A DNA stretch of 64,000 bases from Algoriphagus sp. TR-M9 (GTDB taxonomy: Bacteria > Bacteroidota > Bacteroidia > Cytophagales > Cyclobacteriaceae): positions 4,522,501 to 4,586,500 of the forward strand of contig NZ_CP115160.1 of assembly GCF_027594545.1 (NCBI RefSeq). The letters run 5' to 3'. Positions 17,544 to 26,461 of this stretch are shown here, one piece after another. Below the pieces are notes generated by a model, which was not told the origin of the DNA, did not search any database, and was given only the letters and a program-made list of their open reading frames with translations. A program made the position numbers and the translations under genes. Each line of letters opens with the position of its first letter. The first letter of the stretch is position 1.

Positions 17544-18452
17544 TTAGCTTATCAGGTAGTACCATACCATCACTGATAGGATAGAGATCGGGATTCCCAA
17601 GCCAGCCAAAAGTGTGGCCAGTTTTGGTTTCAATCCATATTTGATGGCTACTATGGAACCGGTAATCATGGGCGCCATTCCGCTTTCCAATACCGTGACC
17701 TTGAACTCCAGGCTTTCTGTAGACAGAAAATTGGCATAAAGCAGGTATACGGCGAAAGGAGCAAAAACCAATCGATATCCCATGCCCATCCAATAGAACC
17801 TGGAACCCAAGGAATCAAAATCCAGCGAAAACTTCAGGCCTATGGCAAAAATGGCCACGGGAGCCATAGTTTTACCTATTGCGGCTACTATGGGCATGAG
17901 GAATTGCGGAGTTTCCCATTGCATCAGACTCATCAGCACGGTTAGCAGTAGAAAAGCGAAAGGCGGGAAGGTCAGGATTTTCAGGGGGATTTGTGCCAGG
18001 TTCCCCTCCTCATGCGAATAAATAGATCCCACTATAATCGCCAAAGAAGAAACCAAGAGAAAAGAACCTCCCTGATCGATCAGAAGGGCTATGGGAAGGC
18101 CAGCTCTGCCATACAGCCCTTCGATTACAGGGAACCCCATAAATGAAGTATTGGCCAATCCAGCCACGATCACTAAACACCCGGTGGTTTGATTGTCCCA
18201 GTTCAGGATTTTCCCCAGGCTTCCAAAGATCAACCATGACAGTAAAAAGGTAAACCATGCTGCAGATATGGGTAGCAGCAAATCCCAACTCGGGGCAATC
18301 TGGGGGATGTAAAGCAGCGCTAAGGCTGGTAGTACTATATTCAGTAAGTAGGCATTTACCCATTGGGTCACTTTTTCTAGTGGAAAACCCGGTCTTTTTT
18401 GAAGGAAAAGTCCCAATAAAAGGCACAAAAATGCAATCAATGCAGCAGTCAT
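17544..18452 (-). CDS. AEC-family membrane transporter (auxin efflux carrier-like)
   Basis: 302 residues with about ten hydrophobic helices. The family pattern appears in FPLEKVTQWVNAYLLNIVLPALA near the N-terminus, NTSFMGFPVIEGLYG in the middle and ESGMAPMITGSIVAIKYGL near the end. AEC proteins move organic acids or amino acids across the inner membrane; the substrate here is unknown. It is monocistronic. Confidence 0.85.
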   Translation of the reverse strand: MTAALIAFLCLLLGLFLQKRPGFPLEKVTQWVNAYLLNIVLPALALLYIPQIAPSWDLLLPISAAWFTFLLSWLIFGSLGKILNWDNQTTGCLVIVAGLANTSFMGFPVIEGLYGRAGLPIALLIDQGGSFLLVSSLAIIVGSIYSHEEGNLAQIPLKILTFPPFAFLLLTVLMSLMQWETPQFLMPIVAAIGKTMAPVAIFAIGLKFSLDFDSLGSRFYWMGMGYRLVFAPFAVYLLYANFLSTESLEFKVTVLESGMAPMITGSIVAIKYGLKPKLATLLAGLGIPISILSVMVWYYLIS

Positions 18453-18492
18453 AGGGGCTTTTTATAAATCCTTATATTTATTAACATAAAAA

Positions 18493-18500
18493 TAATTTTG
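18493..18500 (+). promoter_or_regulatory. Bacteroidota -7 promoter box for the 75-aa gene
   Basis: TAATTTTG matches TAnnTTTG in an AT-rich intergenic region, 55 bp before the ATG of the small gene. It supports that short frame being expressed. Confidence 0.4.
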
Positions 18501-18555
18501 TATAATTGTAGCGTCTTGATAATCAGTATACTTTTAGAAAATTAACATCAGGTCT

Positions 18556-18783
18556 ATGACGAAACTTATACCTATTTTTATCGATGGCGGTAAGTGGATT
18601 CAGCTTTCTCAGCTTTCCAGAGATCATGCCACCAAGCTTAAATCCTTTCTTCCTGTGGGTTCTCTGAAGAAAATTATGTTTCAAGGGAGCGAATTTACAG
18701 ATTGTGTTGACTTTGCCACCTATGAATATTGGTTTAGGACATACCAGGTAAAGGAGCAGCGTCATGCTTTTTTGGATTTTTAA
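18556..18783 (+). CDS. Small protein of unknown function (75 aa)
   Basis: The frame starts with MTKLIPIFIDGGKWIQLS and reads as a compact alpha/beta protein with no signal peptide or transmembrane helix. A matching promoter box lies upstream, and the frame ends exactly at the convergent neighbour (4-nt stop overlap). Both facts support a real gene. No family is recognised. Confidence 0.55.
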   Translation: MTKLIPIFIDGGKWIQLSQLSRDHATKLKSFLPVGSLKKIMFQGSEFTDCVDFATYEYWFRTYQVKEQRHAFLDF

Positions 18784-19154
18784 TCTAGTCCGAAACTTTT
18801 CCTTTTTTCGTCAAAGTATTTTTCCAAGTCCGGATATAGATCACTTTCAGCTTCAGGGATGCCGGACAGGCTGAGTTCCATATTTCCCTCCATATTGTCT
18901 TTATTGATCTGCATGCTTTCCAAGAGATAAATCAAATCCTCCAGCATCAGTGGTTCTTCTGCGGAAGAAGGGTAAAGTAAATATTCATTGCCATAAAAAT
19001 CCACAGCTTCAAATTGGATTTTACGATCTATCCAATGTGCAAAAATGCTGATTTGCTCACCCCATTGACTTTCAGGGTAATGAAGCTTCACCAGGCGTAT
19101 GGTGGTAATTTCTCCGTCGAAATAGTCCTCAGGCCGGAATTTAAAATTGATCAT
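18780..19154 (-). CDS. Uncharacterised acidic protein (124 aa)
   Basis: A soluble protein without signal peptide, rich in Glu, Asp and aromatic residues. Segments include FRPEDYFDGEITTIRLVKLHY and a C-terminal helix DLEKYFDEKRKSFG. A TAnnTTTG-like box (19159-19166) lies only 5 bp before the ATG, so it would be leaderless if used. It converges on the 75-aa gene with overlapping stops. No function is recognised. Confidence 0.6.
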   Translation of the reverse strand: MINFKFRPEDYFDGEITTIRLVKLHYPESQWGEQISIFAHWIDRKIQFEAVDFYGNEYLLYPSSAEEPLMLEDLIYLLESMQINKDNMEGNMELSLSGIPEAESDLYPDLEKYFDEKRKSFGLD

Positions 19155-19206
19155 TCCCCAAAAATAGCAAATACTTACGATTGACCTTTTTCATTCCTTC
19201 ATTTGG

Positions 19207-19238
19207 ATTGGAATATCGGGACTTTCAGGCTATTTTTG
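19207..19238 (+). promoter_or_regulatory. Promoter of the glyA-tatC operon
   Basis: A -33-like ATTG (19207-19210) is followed after 20 bp by TATTTTTG (19231-19238), a full TAnnTTTG match. The spacing agrees with the Bacteroidota sigma consensus and gives a leader of about 60 nt before glyA. Confidence 0.5.
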
Positions 19239-19303
19239 GGCTCGTTTTTGAGCTGTGAGTACAGTTCAATTTCCATAGCAAATCCGCTTTCAACCCCCTG
19301 ATT

Positions 19304-20572
19304 ATGAAAAGAGATACGGTTATTTTTGACCTGATTGCCCAAGAAGAGGACAGACAAAAGAGAGGAATCGAACTGATCGCCTCCGAAAATTTCACCAGCA
19401 AGCAAGTAATGGAAGCCGCCGGAAGCGTGCTTACCAATAAATATGCTGAAGGCTTACCTAGCAAGAGGTATTATGGTGGATGTGAGGTAGTTGACGAGAT
19501 TGAACAGCTGGCGATTGATAGAGCCAAGCAACTTTTCGGTGCCACCTGGGCAAATGTACAGCCGCACTCTGGCGCCCAGGCAAATGCCGCTGTCATGCTG
19601 GCCTGTCTAAAAGCAGGGGATGCTATTTTAGGTTTTGACCTCTCACATGGTGGACACTTGACGCACGGATCTCCTGTGAATTTCTCAGGGAAACTATATG
19701 AACCACATTTCTATGGAGTAGAGGAGGAAACGGGAAGAATTGACTATGATAAAGTAGAAGCAAAGGCGCAGGAAGTCTCTCCAAAAATGATTATCTGTGG
19801 AGCATCTGCATATTCTAGAGATTGGGATTATGCTAGGCTAAGAGAAATTGCAGATGAGGTTGGAGCTATTCTTTTGGCGGATATTTCTCATCCATCCGGA
19901 TTGATCGCCAGAGGCTTGCTGAATGACCCGTTGGAGCATTGCCATATTGTGACTACCACCACTCACAAAACGCTTAGAGGACCTAGGGGTGGTTTGATCA
20001 TGATGCGGGAGGATTTTGACAATCCTTGGGGCTTGACTACTCCAAAAGGAGAAATCAGAAAAATGTCCTCTCTATTGGATATGGGCGTTTTCCCAGGTAC
20101 ACAAGGCGGGCCTTTGGAGCATATTATTGCTGCCAAAGCAATTGCTTTTGAGGAGGCCTTGTCTGACGAATACATGGAGTATGTGCTGCAGGTGAAAAAG
20201 AATGCATCCGTAATGGCCGAGGAGTTCGTAAGTTTAGGATATCAGATCATATCCGGTGGTACGGACAATCACATGATGTTGATTGACCTGAGAAATAAGG
20301 AGCTGACCGGAAAGATCGCAGAGCAAACACTGGGTAAGGTGGACATCACGATTAATAAAAACATGGTGCCATTTGATACCAAATCACCTTTTGTGACCTC
20401 AGGAATGCGAGTAGGAACAGCAGCTATCACCACCCGAGGGTTGAAGGAAGAGGATATGAAAAAGATAGTGACCTTGATAGACAAGGCGCTGAAAAACCAT
20501 GACAATGAATCTGAATTGGAAAACATCCGTGCTGAAGTAAACGCTTGGATGAACCAATTCCCATTATACTAG
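19304..20572 (+). CDS. glyA: Serine hydroxymethyltransferase
   Basis: PLP enzyme converting serine and THF to glycine and 5,10-methylene-THF. Motifs: [20 protein letters not shown] near the N-terminus, [35 protein letters not shown], and the PLP lysine in [14 protein letters not shown]. Length 422 is standard. It is 16 bp upstream of tatC, likely one transcript from the promoter at 19207-19238. Confidence 0.97.
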   Translation: MKRDTVIFDLIAQEEDRQKRGIELIASENFTSKQVMEAAGSVLTNKYAEGLPSKRYYGGCEVVDEIEQLAIDRAKQLFGATWANVQPHSGAQANAAVMLACLKAGDAILGFDLSHGGHLTHGSPVNFSGKLYEPHFYGVEEETGRIDYDKVEAKAQEVSPKMIICGASAYSRDWDYARLREIADEVGAILLADISHPSGLIARGLLNDPLEHCHIVTTTTHKTLRGPRGGLIMMREDFDNPWGLTTPKGEIRKMSSLLDMGVFPGTQGGPLEHIIAAKAIAFEEALSDEYMEYVLQVKKNASVMAEEFVSLGYQIISGGTDNHMMLIDLRNKELTGKIAEQTLGKVDITINKNMVPFDTKSPFVTSGMRVGTAAITTRGLKEEDMKKIVTLIDKALKNHDNESELENIRAEVNAWMNQFPLY

Positions 20573-20588
20573 AAATTTAAAATCACCC

Positions 20589-21437
20589 GTGGCGTTAGAT
20601 CAATATCAGGAAGAGGAAGAAGGAATGTCCTTCTTGGATCATTTAGAGGCATTGCGATGGCATTTGCTCAGGTCTGTCTCGGCAATATTAATATTATCCG
20701 TAGCAGCTTTTTTGGCGAAGAGCTTTGTGTTCGGAGTAGTGATCCTAGGACCATCCAAGGTGGATTTTGTCACCTACCGATGGCTCTGTGAGGTCAGTGA
20801 TTATGTAGGATTGCCGGCTCTCTGCATAGACGAACTTCCATTTACTATACAGAGTAGGCAGATGACTGGGCAGTTTACCATGCACATGACTTCGAGTTTT
20901 GTGGTTGGATTTATAGCTGCTTTCCCATTTGTGTTTTGGGAAGTTTGGAGATTTATCAGTCCTGGGCTTTATGATCAGGAGAGAAATGCTGCACGGGGAG
21001 CTGTATTCTTCGTAAGCTTGTTGTTCTTTATGGGAGCTGCTTTTGGATATTACATCCTTTCCCCGCTTTCCATTAATTTCCTGTCAAACTACCAGTTGGA
21101 TCCCTCGATCCTGAATGAGTTTGATATTACTTCTTATATCTCCACCTTGACTATGTTGGTGCTAGCTTCGGCGATTATGTTTCAGCTTCCGGTGGTGGTG
21201 TATTTTCTGGCGATGTCAGGACTGGTGACTTCAGGAATGTTGAAATCCTATAGAAGACATGCGATTGTGGTGATTTTGGTGCTTTCTGCCATTATTACTC
21301 CTCCGGATGTGATTTCCCAGATTCTGATCGCAATGCCGATTTTGGTGCTTTATGAAGCTGGAATTCAGATTGCAAAACGTCTGGAGCGAAAGAGAGCTAG
21401 GAAAAGAGCTGAAGAGGAGATAGATGATGCGCTCTAA
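20589..21437 (+). CDS. tatC: Twin-arginine translocase subunit TatC
   Basis: Receptor subunit of the Tat export pathway in the inner membrane. Six hydrophobic helices are visible. Family motifs are MSFLDHLEALRWHLLRS near the start, FVVGFIAAFPFVFWEVWRFISPGLY, and the C-terminal TPPDVISQILIAMPILVLYE. The start is a GTG at 20589; no ATG fits without losing the N-terminal motif. Length 282. No tatA is in the window. Confidence 0.95.
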   Translation: MALDQYQEEEEGMSFLDHLEALRWHLLRSVSAILILSVAAFLAKSFVFGVVILGPSKVDFVTYRWLCEVSDYVGLPALCIDELPFTIQSRQMTGQFTMHMTSSFVVGFIAAFPFVFWEVWRFISPGLYDQERNAARGAVFFVSLLFFMGAAFGYYILSPLSINFLSNYQLDPSILNEFDITSYISTLTMLVLASAIMFQLPVVVYFLAMSGLVTSGMLKSYRRHAIVVILVLSAIITPPDVISQILIAMPILVLYEAGIQIAKRLERKRARKRAEEEIDDAL

Positions 21438-21638
21438 AATTAGACATTAGATTTTGGTAGCAGGTATCAAGTAGCTAGATATTAGAGTCTAGAAATTAGA
21501 ATCAAGAGTCAAGAGCCAAGATGTTGGTATTGAAGCTTGATTTAAAAGAGTTAAAGATTTGAATATAAAATTAAAGACACGATAGAAGGCATTACTTACT
21601 AATGTCTTCTGTCTAACGTCTTGAGTCTTCAAAGAATT
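21438..21638 (+). repeat. Degenerate intergenic repeat tract (ATTAGA / TCAAGAG type)
   Basis: The 200-bp gap between tatC and rpiB is built of short near-repeats: ATTAGAC, ATTAG, AGATATTAGAG, AAATTAG, then TCAAGAGTCAAGAGCC. Near the right end the same words recur inverted (AATGTCTTCTGTC, TCTTGAGTCTT). This is reminiscent of low-complexity interspersed repeats seen between genes in Cytophagales genomes. No coding frame or RNA gene is evident in it. Confidence 0.55.
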
Positions 21639-22076
21639 ATGGCAAAGAAAATAGCAATAGGAGGAGATCATGCAGGCTTTGAATACAAGGCAAAAATGAT
21701 CAGCAAACTGGAATCACTGGGCTACGAAGTGAAGGACTTCGGTCCTTTCTCAGATGCTTCTGTGGATTACCCGGATTATGTGCATCCCTTGAGTTCTGCC
21801 ATCGAAGCAGGTGAATTTGAGTTGGGCATAGTGATCTGTGGATCCGGAAATGGTGTGGCCATCACTGCCAACAAACACCAGGGAATCCGTGCCGCACTTT
21901 GCTGGAATGAAGACTTGGCAGCTTTGTGCAGACAGCATAACAATGCTAACGTTTTAGCTCTTCCTGCCCGTTTTATATCGTATGACCTGGCAGAAAAGCT
22001 AGCCGAGATATTCCTGACTACTGAATTTGAAGGAGGAAGACATCAGAATAGAGTGAATAAGATTGCTTGTAGCTGA
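21639..22076 (+). CDS. rpiB: Ribose-5-phosphate isomerase B
   Basis: Interconverts ribose-5-phosphate and ribulose-5-phosphate (RpiB/LacAB fold). From the ATG at 21639 the protein opens with KIAIGGDHAGFEYK. The catalytic-Cys region is GIVICGSGNGVAITANK, followed by CWNEDLAALCRQHNNANVLALPAR and a C-terminal RHQNRVNKI. The frame is open six codons further upstream but that extension falls in the repeat tract. Length 145 from the chosen start is normal. Confidence 0.93.
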   Translation: MAKKIAIGGDHAGFEYKAKMISKLESLGYEVKDFGPFSDASVDYPDYVHPLSSAIEAGEFELGIVICGSGNGVAITANKHQGIRAALCWNEDLAALCRQHNNANVLALPARFISYDLAEKLAEIFLTTEFEGGRHQNRVNKIACS

Positions 22077-22089
22077 TGAACCTTTGCTA

Positions 22090-22104
22090 TTCGTGAGACA
22101 CGAA
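22090..22104 (+). repeat. Short palindromic element TTCGTG-AGA-CACGAA
   Basis: A perfect 6-bp inverted repeat with a 3-nt loop sits 14 bp after rpiB and is followed by CGGCGG. It is separate from the terminator further right. It resembles REP-like dispersed palindromes, but only one copy was noticed here. Confidence 0.4.
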
Positions 22105-22131
22105 CGGCGGCAAGAAGCTGGAAGACCGAAA

Positions 22132-22169
22132 AAGCCCAAACTTGAGACATCAGGTTTGGGCTTCTTTAT
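22132..22169 (+). terminator. Bidirectional terminator between rpiB and the subtilase gene
   Basis: AAGCCCAAAC (22132-22141) pairs with GTTTGGGCTT (22154-22163) around a 12-nt loop. On the plus strand TTCTTT follows; on the minus strand the stem runs into TTTTTCGG. It therefore can terminate both convergent genes. Confidence 0.8.
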
Positions 22170-22195
22170 GAACAGGGGATATTTAAGCTAGGCTT

Positions 22196-23830
22196 TTACA
22201 AGCTTGTATTTCCATTAGCAACTTCACTTGCCAAAATCAGCGCATTGTAGAGATTGGCGATTTTGCCGGATTTGGAGATTTCTGCGAAGGTTCTTTCAGC
22301 TCCTTCTGGACCGCCAACTTGAACTTTTACCGAAGGTGAAATGCCGGAATCCATAATGACTTGCTTCACCTGTGCTGCAGTAAGATTTGGGAAATAGGAG
22401 CGAATCATCGCTGCCAAGCCCGCAACTGCCGGTGCGGCCATGGATGTTCCTCCCTGGAATTCGTAGGAATCTCCCGGCATGGTAGAGTAGATCTGATCCC
22501 CAGGGGCGAAAATGTCCACATTTTCCTTTCCATAATTAGAGAAAACGGCGATCATACCTTCTCCGAATTGAGGTGTCAAAGCCCCTACAGTCAGGTAGTG
22601 ATCGGAGAAATCTGCTGAAAGTCCTTCGGGGCTATCATTGGGGAAGTTTTGATTTTCCGGAGAATCCAAGTCCATACCGTCATTTCCTGCCGCATGCACA
22701 AAGAGTACATCCTTGGAAGCTGCATAGTTTAAGGCTTCGTACACCCATTCTGAATTGGGGGAAAAACCCTTTCCAAAGCTGGCATTGATCACTTTCGCTC
22801 CATTATCAGCCGCATAGCGTATGGCCAAGGCAATATCTTTGTCGTATTCATCACCATTGGGAACAGCTCTTACAGACATGATTTTCACGTTGCTGGCTAC
22901 ACCATCCACTCCTTTTTTATTATTTCGGGTGGCTGCGATAATCCCCGCTACGTGCGAACCATGACTTTCATCTGCGTATCTGGAATCGGGATTTCCATTT
23001 CCATAGTCCTGATCAGAATAGTCATAAGGATCATCTCCCACAGGAGTTCTGCCATTGAAGTCCACATTTAGATTGTAATTCACCTGAGCCTCATAGTACT
23101 TGATACCGTCTTGAAGATCCTTGATTGCGTCTGGAATTTCTTGTCCCATGGTTATTACCTGCATCAGGATTCCCACAGTTCTTTCCTCCTGCGTATTTTT
23201 AGGTTGATATTGCTGCAAATCAGCAAGCGTATAATTCTCTTTCCCTAAAGCAGTCTTAATATTTTTATCTGCCATGGTCACCATAGCTTCTATCTGCTTG
23301 AGCTGAGGAAGCGTAGCCTGAGCTTCAGGAAGTTTTTCATTCAGCTTTTTCTTGGCAGCTTCCTGATAAGCTTCGTCACCGATTTTTAGGCGGAGGATTC
23401 TAGCCATTTCCATTTGCTCATTATAGGATTCGCCAAGGAAGTTATACCCGTGGATATCGTCGATATAACCATTTCCATCATTGTCAATGCCATCTCCAGG
23501 CTTCTCGCCAGTATTGGTCCAAAGCACGTCTTTGATGTCTTCATGATCCAGGTCTATGCCTGAGTCTATCACCGCAACGATTACTTCTTCGCCCTTTTTC
23601 TTTTTTAAAAGTTCAGAATAAGCACGGACCACGCTCATACCAGGTACAGTGTCCTTTTGAAGATCTAAATGCCCCCAATGTCTAGATTGCTCGTCTGAGA
23701 GTTCGGCTACTTTGGGGCTGGTATCGGCGTAACTGATGGGAGGAGCGGTCAATACCAACGAAGAATTACATCCCATCACTAGCAGGCCCATGCTTAGCCC
23801 TGCCAAAATTTGAATCTTGCTTTTAATCAT
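22196..23830 (-). CDS. Lipoprotein subtilisin-like serine protease (S8 family)
   Basis: Cell-surface or periplasmic protease. The N-terminus is a lipoprotein signal with lipobox LVMGC (Cys21). The catalytic triad is visible: Asp89 in VIDSGIDLDHED, His290 in ESHGSHVAGI, Ser463 in GGTSMAAPAVAG, with oxyanion Asn383 in AAGNDG. About 200 residues separate Asp and His, far more than in subtilisin; the insert (about 130-265) is helical and charged, ending in NVDFNGRTPVGDDPYDY. No autotransporter or T9SS C-terminal domain is seen. It shares a bidirectional terminator with rpiB. Confidence 0.9.
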   Translation of the reverse strand: MIKSKIQILAGLSMGLLVMGCNSSLVLTAPPISYADTSPKVAELSDEQSRHWGHLDLQKDTVPGMSVVRAYSELLKKKKGEEVIVAVIDSGIDLDHEDIKDVLWTNTGEKPGDGIDNDGNGYIDDIHGYNFLGESYNEQMEMARILRLKIGDEAYQEAAKKKLNEKLPEAQATLPQLKQIEAMVTMADKNIKTALGKENYTLADLQQYQPKNTQEERTVGILMQVITMGQEIPDAIKDLQDGIKYYEAQVNYNLNVDFNGRTPVGDDPYDYSDQDYGNGNPDSRYADESHGSHVAGIIAATRNNKKGVDGVASNVKIMSVRAVPNGDEYDKDIALAIRYAADNGAKVINASFGKGFSPNSEWVYEALNYAASKDVLFVHAAGNDGMDLDSPENQNFPNDSPEGLSADFSDHYLTVGALTPQFGEGMIAVFSNYGKENVDIFAPGDQIYSTMPGDSYEFQGGTSMAAPAVAGLAAMIRSYFPNLTAAQVKQVIMDSGISPSVKVQVGGPEGAERTFAEISKSGKIANLYNALILASEVANGNTSL

Positions 23831-23961
23831 AGTTAAAAGTAACGCTCACTTTTAAAAGAGTGCGTAAGAATGAGTGTTAAAAATCGTGAAGTTGGGTTTG
23901 TTTTACTTGAGTGGGCGATTTGTGATAGTCGCTGGGCTTTTCTTCCCTCTTACATAGTTGA

Positions 23962-25122
23962 TTATTCTAACTTTTTCAATTCCTCTACCTTCGCTTTTGC
24001 ATGCCCATTATTCGGGTTTAGGGAAAGTGACTTTTCGTAGTTTTCAATGGCTTTTTCAGTATCGCCCAATACTTCATAAGCTTCTCCCAAACTATCAAAG
24101 GTATTGTAGGAGGCAGGATAATTTTCGGTGTTTAAAATAAAGAACTCCAATGCTTTCGACTTTTCCACTTCGTTTCTGTTCTGAAGTTTGCTATAAGCAA
24201 TTCTGTTTACGAGGTTTTCCGGAGGAGCAAAAGTCCAGGAAAGCCGCTGCGAAATATCCTGAAAATGCTGAGTGAGTTGGGCTAAGTTATCCACATCCCG
24301 ATAAGAAATCCCATAGCCCTCAAAAATGCTGTTGATTCCGTTGTGGAATGCAATCATAGGAACGGAACTATGGTCCTCATTTTCGAAATATTCCAATTTC
24401 GCAGGAAATACTCCATCGTATCTACTGTTTAGCGATTCATACAAGCGAACATGTCGGTCCCGGTTTCTGATATTTCTTTTGCCCCAATTCGCAGTGGCGA
24501 AATAAATGTATCTCTTAAATGAATTAGGGCTAACAGCCTCTAATTTTTTGTCCATGGTTTCGGCATCCCAGGAGCCAAAACTTGGATCAATCGCCAGGAA
24601 GGAATTGAAAATCGTATTTTCTTTCATGTAAGCATGGGTAGCCAGTAATCCGCCAAGCGAGTGCCCAAAAAGAATTCTATAAGGTGATGTTTGGTACTCC
24701 TGATCCAGTTTTGGAATCAGTTCCTCCTCTAGAAAAGCCAAGAAATTATCTCCCCCTCCAAAGTCATTCTCCCGTGCCGTGACGATTTTATCAGGGGTGA
24801 AATCCCGGGTTCGACTGACATTTTGAATCCCCACAACAATCATCTCCGGTATCTTTCCAATTCTACCCATATAGTTCGTCATACCGCTAATCGGATGAAA
24901 AAAACTGCTGCCATCCAATACAATCAGCAGGGGATATTCTTTATAAGATGATTCTGTATTGCCATAAGATTCCGGAAGACTGACCCAATAGCTTCTTTCC
25001 TCATCCAAAGTGCTAGAGTGGATGGTGTGTTTGGTACCGATTTCGATGTTTCCTGTATCTTGGGAGTTTGCTTGTCTGATTCCAAAAAGAAAGAGGATCA
25101 GGAGGAGGTGAATTTTACGCAT
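23962..25122 (-). CDS. Secreted alpha/beta-hydrolase (esterase) with C-terminal TPR
   Basis: The ATG at 25122 gives a signal peptide (HLLLILFLFGIRQANSQ); an in-frame ATG 36 bp further upstream would leave almost no leader after the promoter box at 25176-25183. The hydrolase domain resembles the IroE/ferri-siderophore esterase group: LLIVLDGSSFF, then nucleophile motif FGHSLGGLLATHAY, and a His-containing NEDHSSVPMIAFHNG. The last ~70 residues form a TPR hairpin (SLGEAYEVLGDTEKAIENYE). The substrate is unknown. About 386 residues. Confidence 0.8.
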   Translation of the reverse strand: MRKIHLLLILFLFGIRQANSQDTGNIEIGTKHTIHSSTLDEERSYWVSLPESYGNTESSYKEYPLLIVLDGSSFFHPISGMTNYMGRIGKIPEMIVVGIQNVSRTRDFTPDKIVTARENDFGGGDNFLAFLEEELIPKLDQEYQTSPYRILFGHSLGGLLATHAYMKENTIFNSFLAIDPSFGSWDAETMDKKLEAVSPNSFKRYIYFATANWGKRNIRNRDRHVRLYESLNSRYDGVFPAKLEYFENEDHSSVPMIAFHNGINSIFEGYGISYRDVDNLAQLTQHFQDISQRLSWTFAPPENLVNRIAYSKLQNRNEVEKSKALEFFILNTENYPASYNTFDSLGEAYEVLGDTEKAIENYEKSLSLNPNNGHAKAKVEELKKLE

Positions 25123-25158
25123 GGTTCTAGTTAGATCAATCAAAAATTTCCAGTTCAA

Positions 25159-25501
25159 GCCATGTAGAACGGAAACAAAATTATTTTAGGTCTTATCCTC
25201 TACGTGTTTTTGAATTAGGAAGGTTGAAAAAAGCTGGGTGCCAATACCAAAACGCGCAATATTCTCTTTGTTAAAATCCATTCTTTATTCAAAAATTGCC
25301 CTGGTTTGGTGGAAATGCTAGTCGAGTAAATTTAGGGGATTTTGAAGAGTTTCTCTTCCTTGGGAAGAAAAAGGGAATATTCTGGATGGGCTAAGCCAGG
25401 GTTTTCCAATTCAATAATTAAAAAAAGGTGAATTTCTCGACAGCTGTCAAGGACTTCAACTAGTGAAATGACCTGATGTAAATATCTTCTCAGAGCTGAG
25501 A
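25159..25501. other. 343-bp intergenic region
   Basis: AT-rich spacer between the esterase gene and the 212-aa unknown, both leftward. It contains the esterase promoter box at its left end. No open frame with family resemblance, tRNA or long hairpin was seen in the remainder. Confidence 0.5.
25176..25183 (-). promoter_or_regulatory. Bacteroidota -7 promoter box for the esterase gene
   Basis: The minus strand reads TAATTTTG, matching TAnnTTTG, 53 bp upstream of the chosen ATG. It favours the downstream start with the signal peptide. Confidence 0.4.
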
Positions 25502-26140
25502 TCAATCCCCTACCTTATCCACATTAATTTTCTCAATCTGCAAAGGCTGATACTTCACATAATAATTCTCATAACCAGCGATAATAGGACTTATTTTTAT
25601 CTCATTTGATGAGGCCAAAAAATCAAACATCAGCTCATTAAATTGATAATTGATATACCATGTGTCATTATAACTACCCGTGATATTGGTCATTACTTTT
25701 TTATTTCTGTAGGAACCTGGTTTTAACTGAATGGTCACGCGATACCGCTTACCCATTTCGGGTCTGAATCGTAAAACCAAGTATCTCATTTCAGGTAGAA
25801 ATCCTGCCATGCCATTATTTAATCTTGGATAGTACTTGTTTTCCGGATGTACATCAATGCTTGTTTGGTCGGATCTATACCATCCGAAATATTCAGCGAC
25901 ATACATATCCTTATCCTTCAATTTTTGAGCGGTGATTTCCCAGGATTCGTTGGCCTGCAAATTCAACAAGTCATTCCTATTAACTCTAAGCGCTGGAATG
26001 CTGGCAATACCCTTTGGATCGAGCTTTTTCAATTGTGCATTCGAGATTCGATTTGATGGGTTAACCTTGATATCAATAGGTTTTATTTTCAGATTTTTAC
26101 TGCTGAATTTTCCAATGTTTCCAAACTGTTTCTTTGACAT
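25502..26140 (-). CDS. Unknown soluble protein downstream of the eCIS operon (212 aa)
   Basis: A basic, beta-rich protein without signal peptide or transmembrane helix. It opens with MSKKQFGNIGKFSSKNLKIK and includes AEYFGWYRSDQTSIDVHPEN, LVLRFRPEMGKRYRVTIQLK and NITGSYNDTWYINYQFNEL. It lies 320 bp downstream of the effector gene on the same strand, but beyond that operon's terminator, so it has its own expression. No family is recognised. It could be an accessory or protective partner of the cargo protein, or unrelated. Confidence 0.6.
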   Translation of the reverse strand: MSKKQFGNIGKFSSKNLKIKPIDIKVNPSNRISNAQLKKLDPKGIASIPALRVNRNDLLNLQANESWEITAQKLKDKDMYVAEYFGWYRSDQTSIDVHPENKYYPRLNNGMAGFLPEMRYLVLRFRPEMGKRYRVTIQLKPGSYRNKKVMTNITGSYNDTWYINYQFNELMFDFLASSNEIKISPIIAGYENYYVKYQPLQIEKINVDKVGD

Positions 26141-26461
26141 AATGAGCTTGTTTAAAAATGGACATGGCTAATACATATCCTGATTGGATACAATTATTTC
26201 CAAATTTTCTGTCTAAAAAAGATAGCCTATTTTTTCTGCCCATGCAAAAATTTGAGGACTTGCTATACTATTGGTATTCAGTCGTTTTAAGAGTGTTTAT
26301 AGGTCTTATTTGCAAGCAAAAGGATTTTAATAATACTTGCTTTCGAAAATAGTTAATTCATCGAAAATAAAACATGAGAAGATAAAAAGGTGTAGTTGCA
26401 AATTACACCTAGATAGGGCTCTTTCTTAAATGTTTTAAATCCGTTAAGATATCAAAATAGC
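26141..26461. other. 321-bp intergenic region after the eCIS operon
   Basis: AT-rich spacer. It holds the eCIS operon terminator (26383-26410) and the upstream region of the 212-aa gene. A 64-codon plus-strand frame at 26158-26352 has no visible ribosome site or promoter and is not called. Confidence 0.5.
26383..26410 (-). terminator. Rho-independent terminator of the eCIS operon
   Basis: Read on the minus strand, AGGTGTA pairs with TACACCT around a 9-nt loop and is followed by TTTTTATC. It begins 51 bp past the stop of the last eCIS gene. Confidence 0.75.

Noticed and set aside
25159..25501. Possible RNA gene in the 343-bp gap
   Set aside because: No cloverleaf, CCA end or strong conserved hairpin was visible.
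26158..26352. 64-codon plus-strand frame after the eCIS operon
   Set aside because: No promoter box, no convincing ribosome site and no family resemblance; it lies in an AT-rich spacer where chance frames are common.
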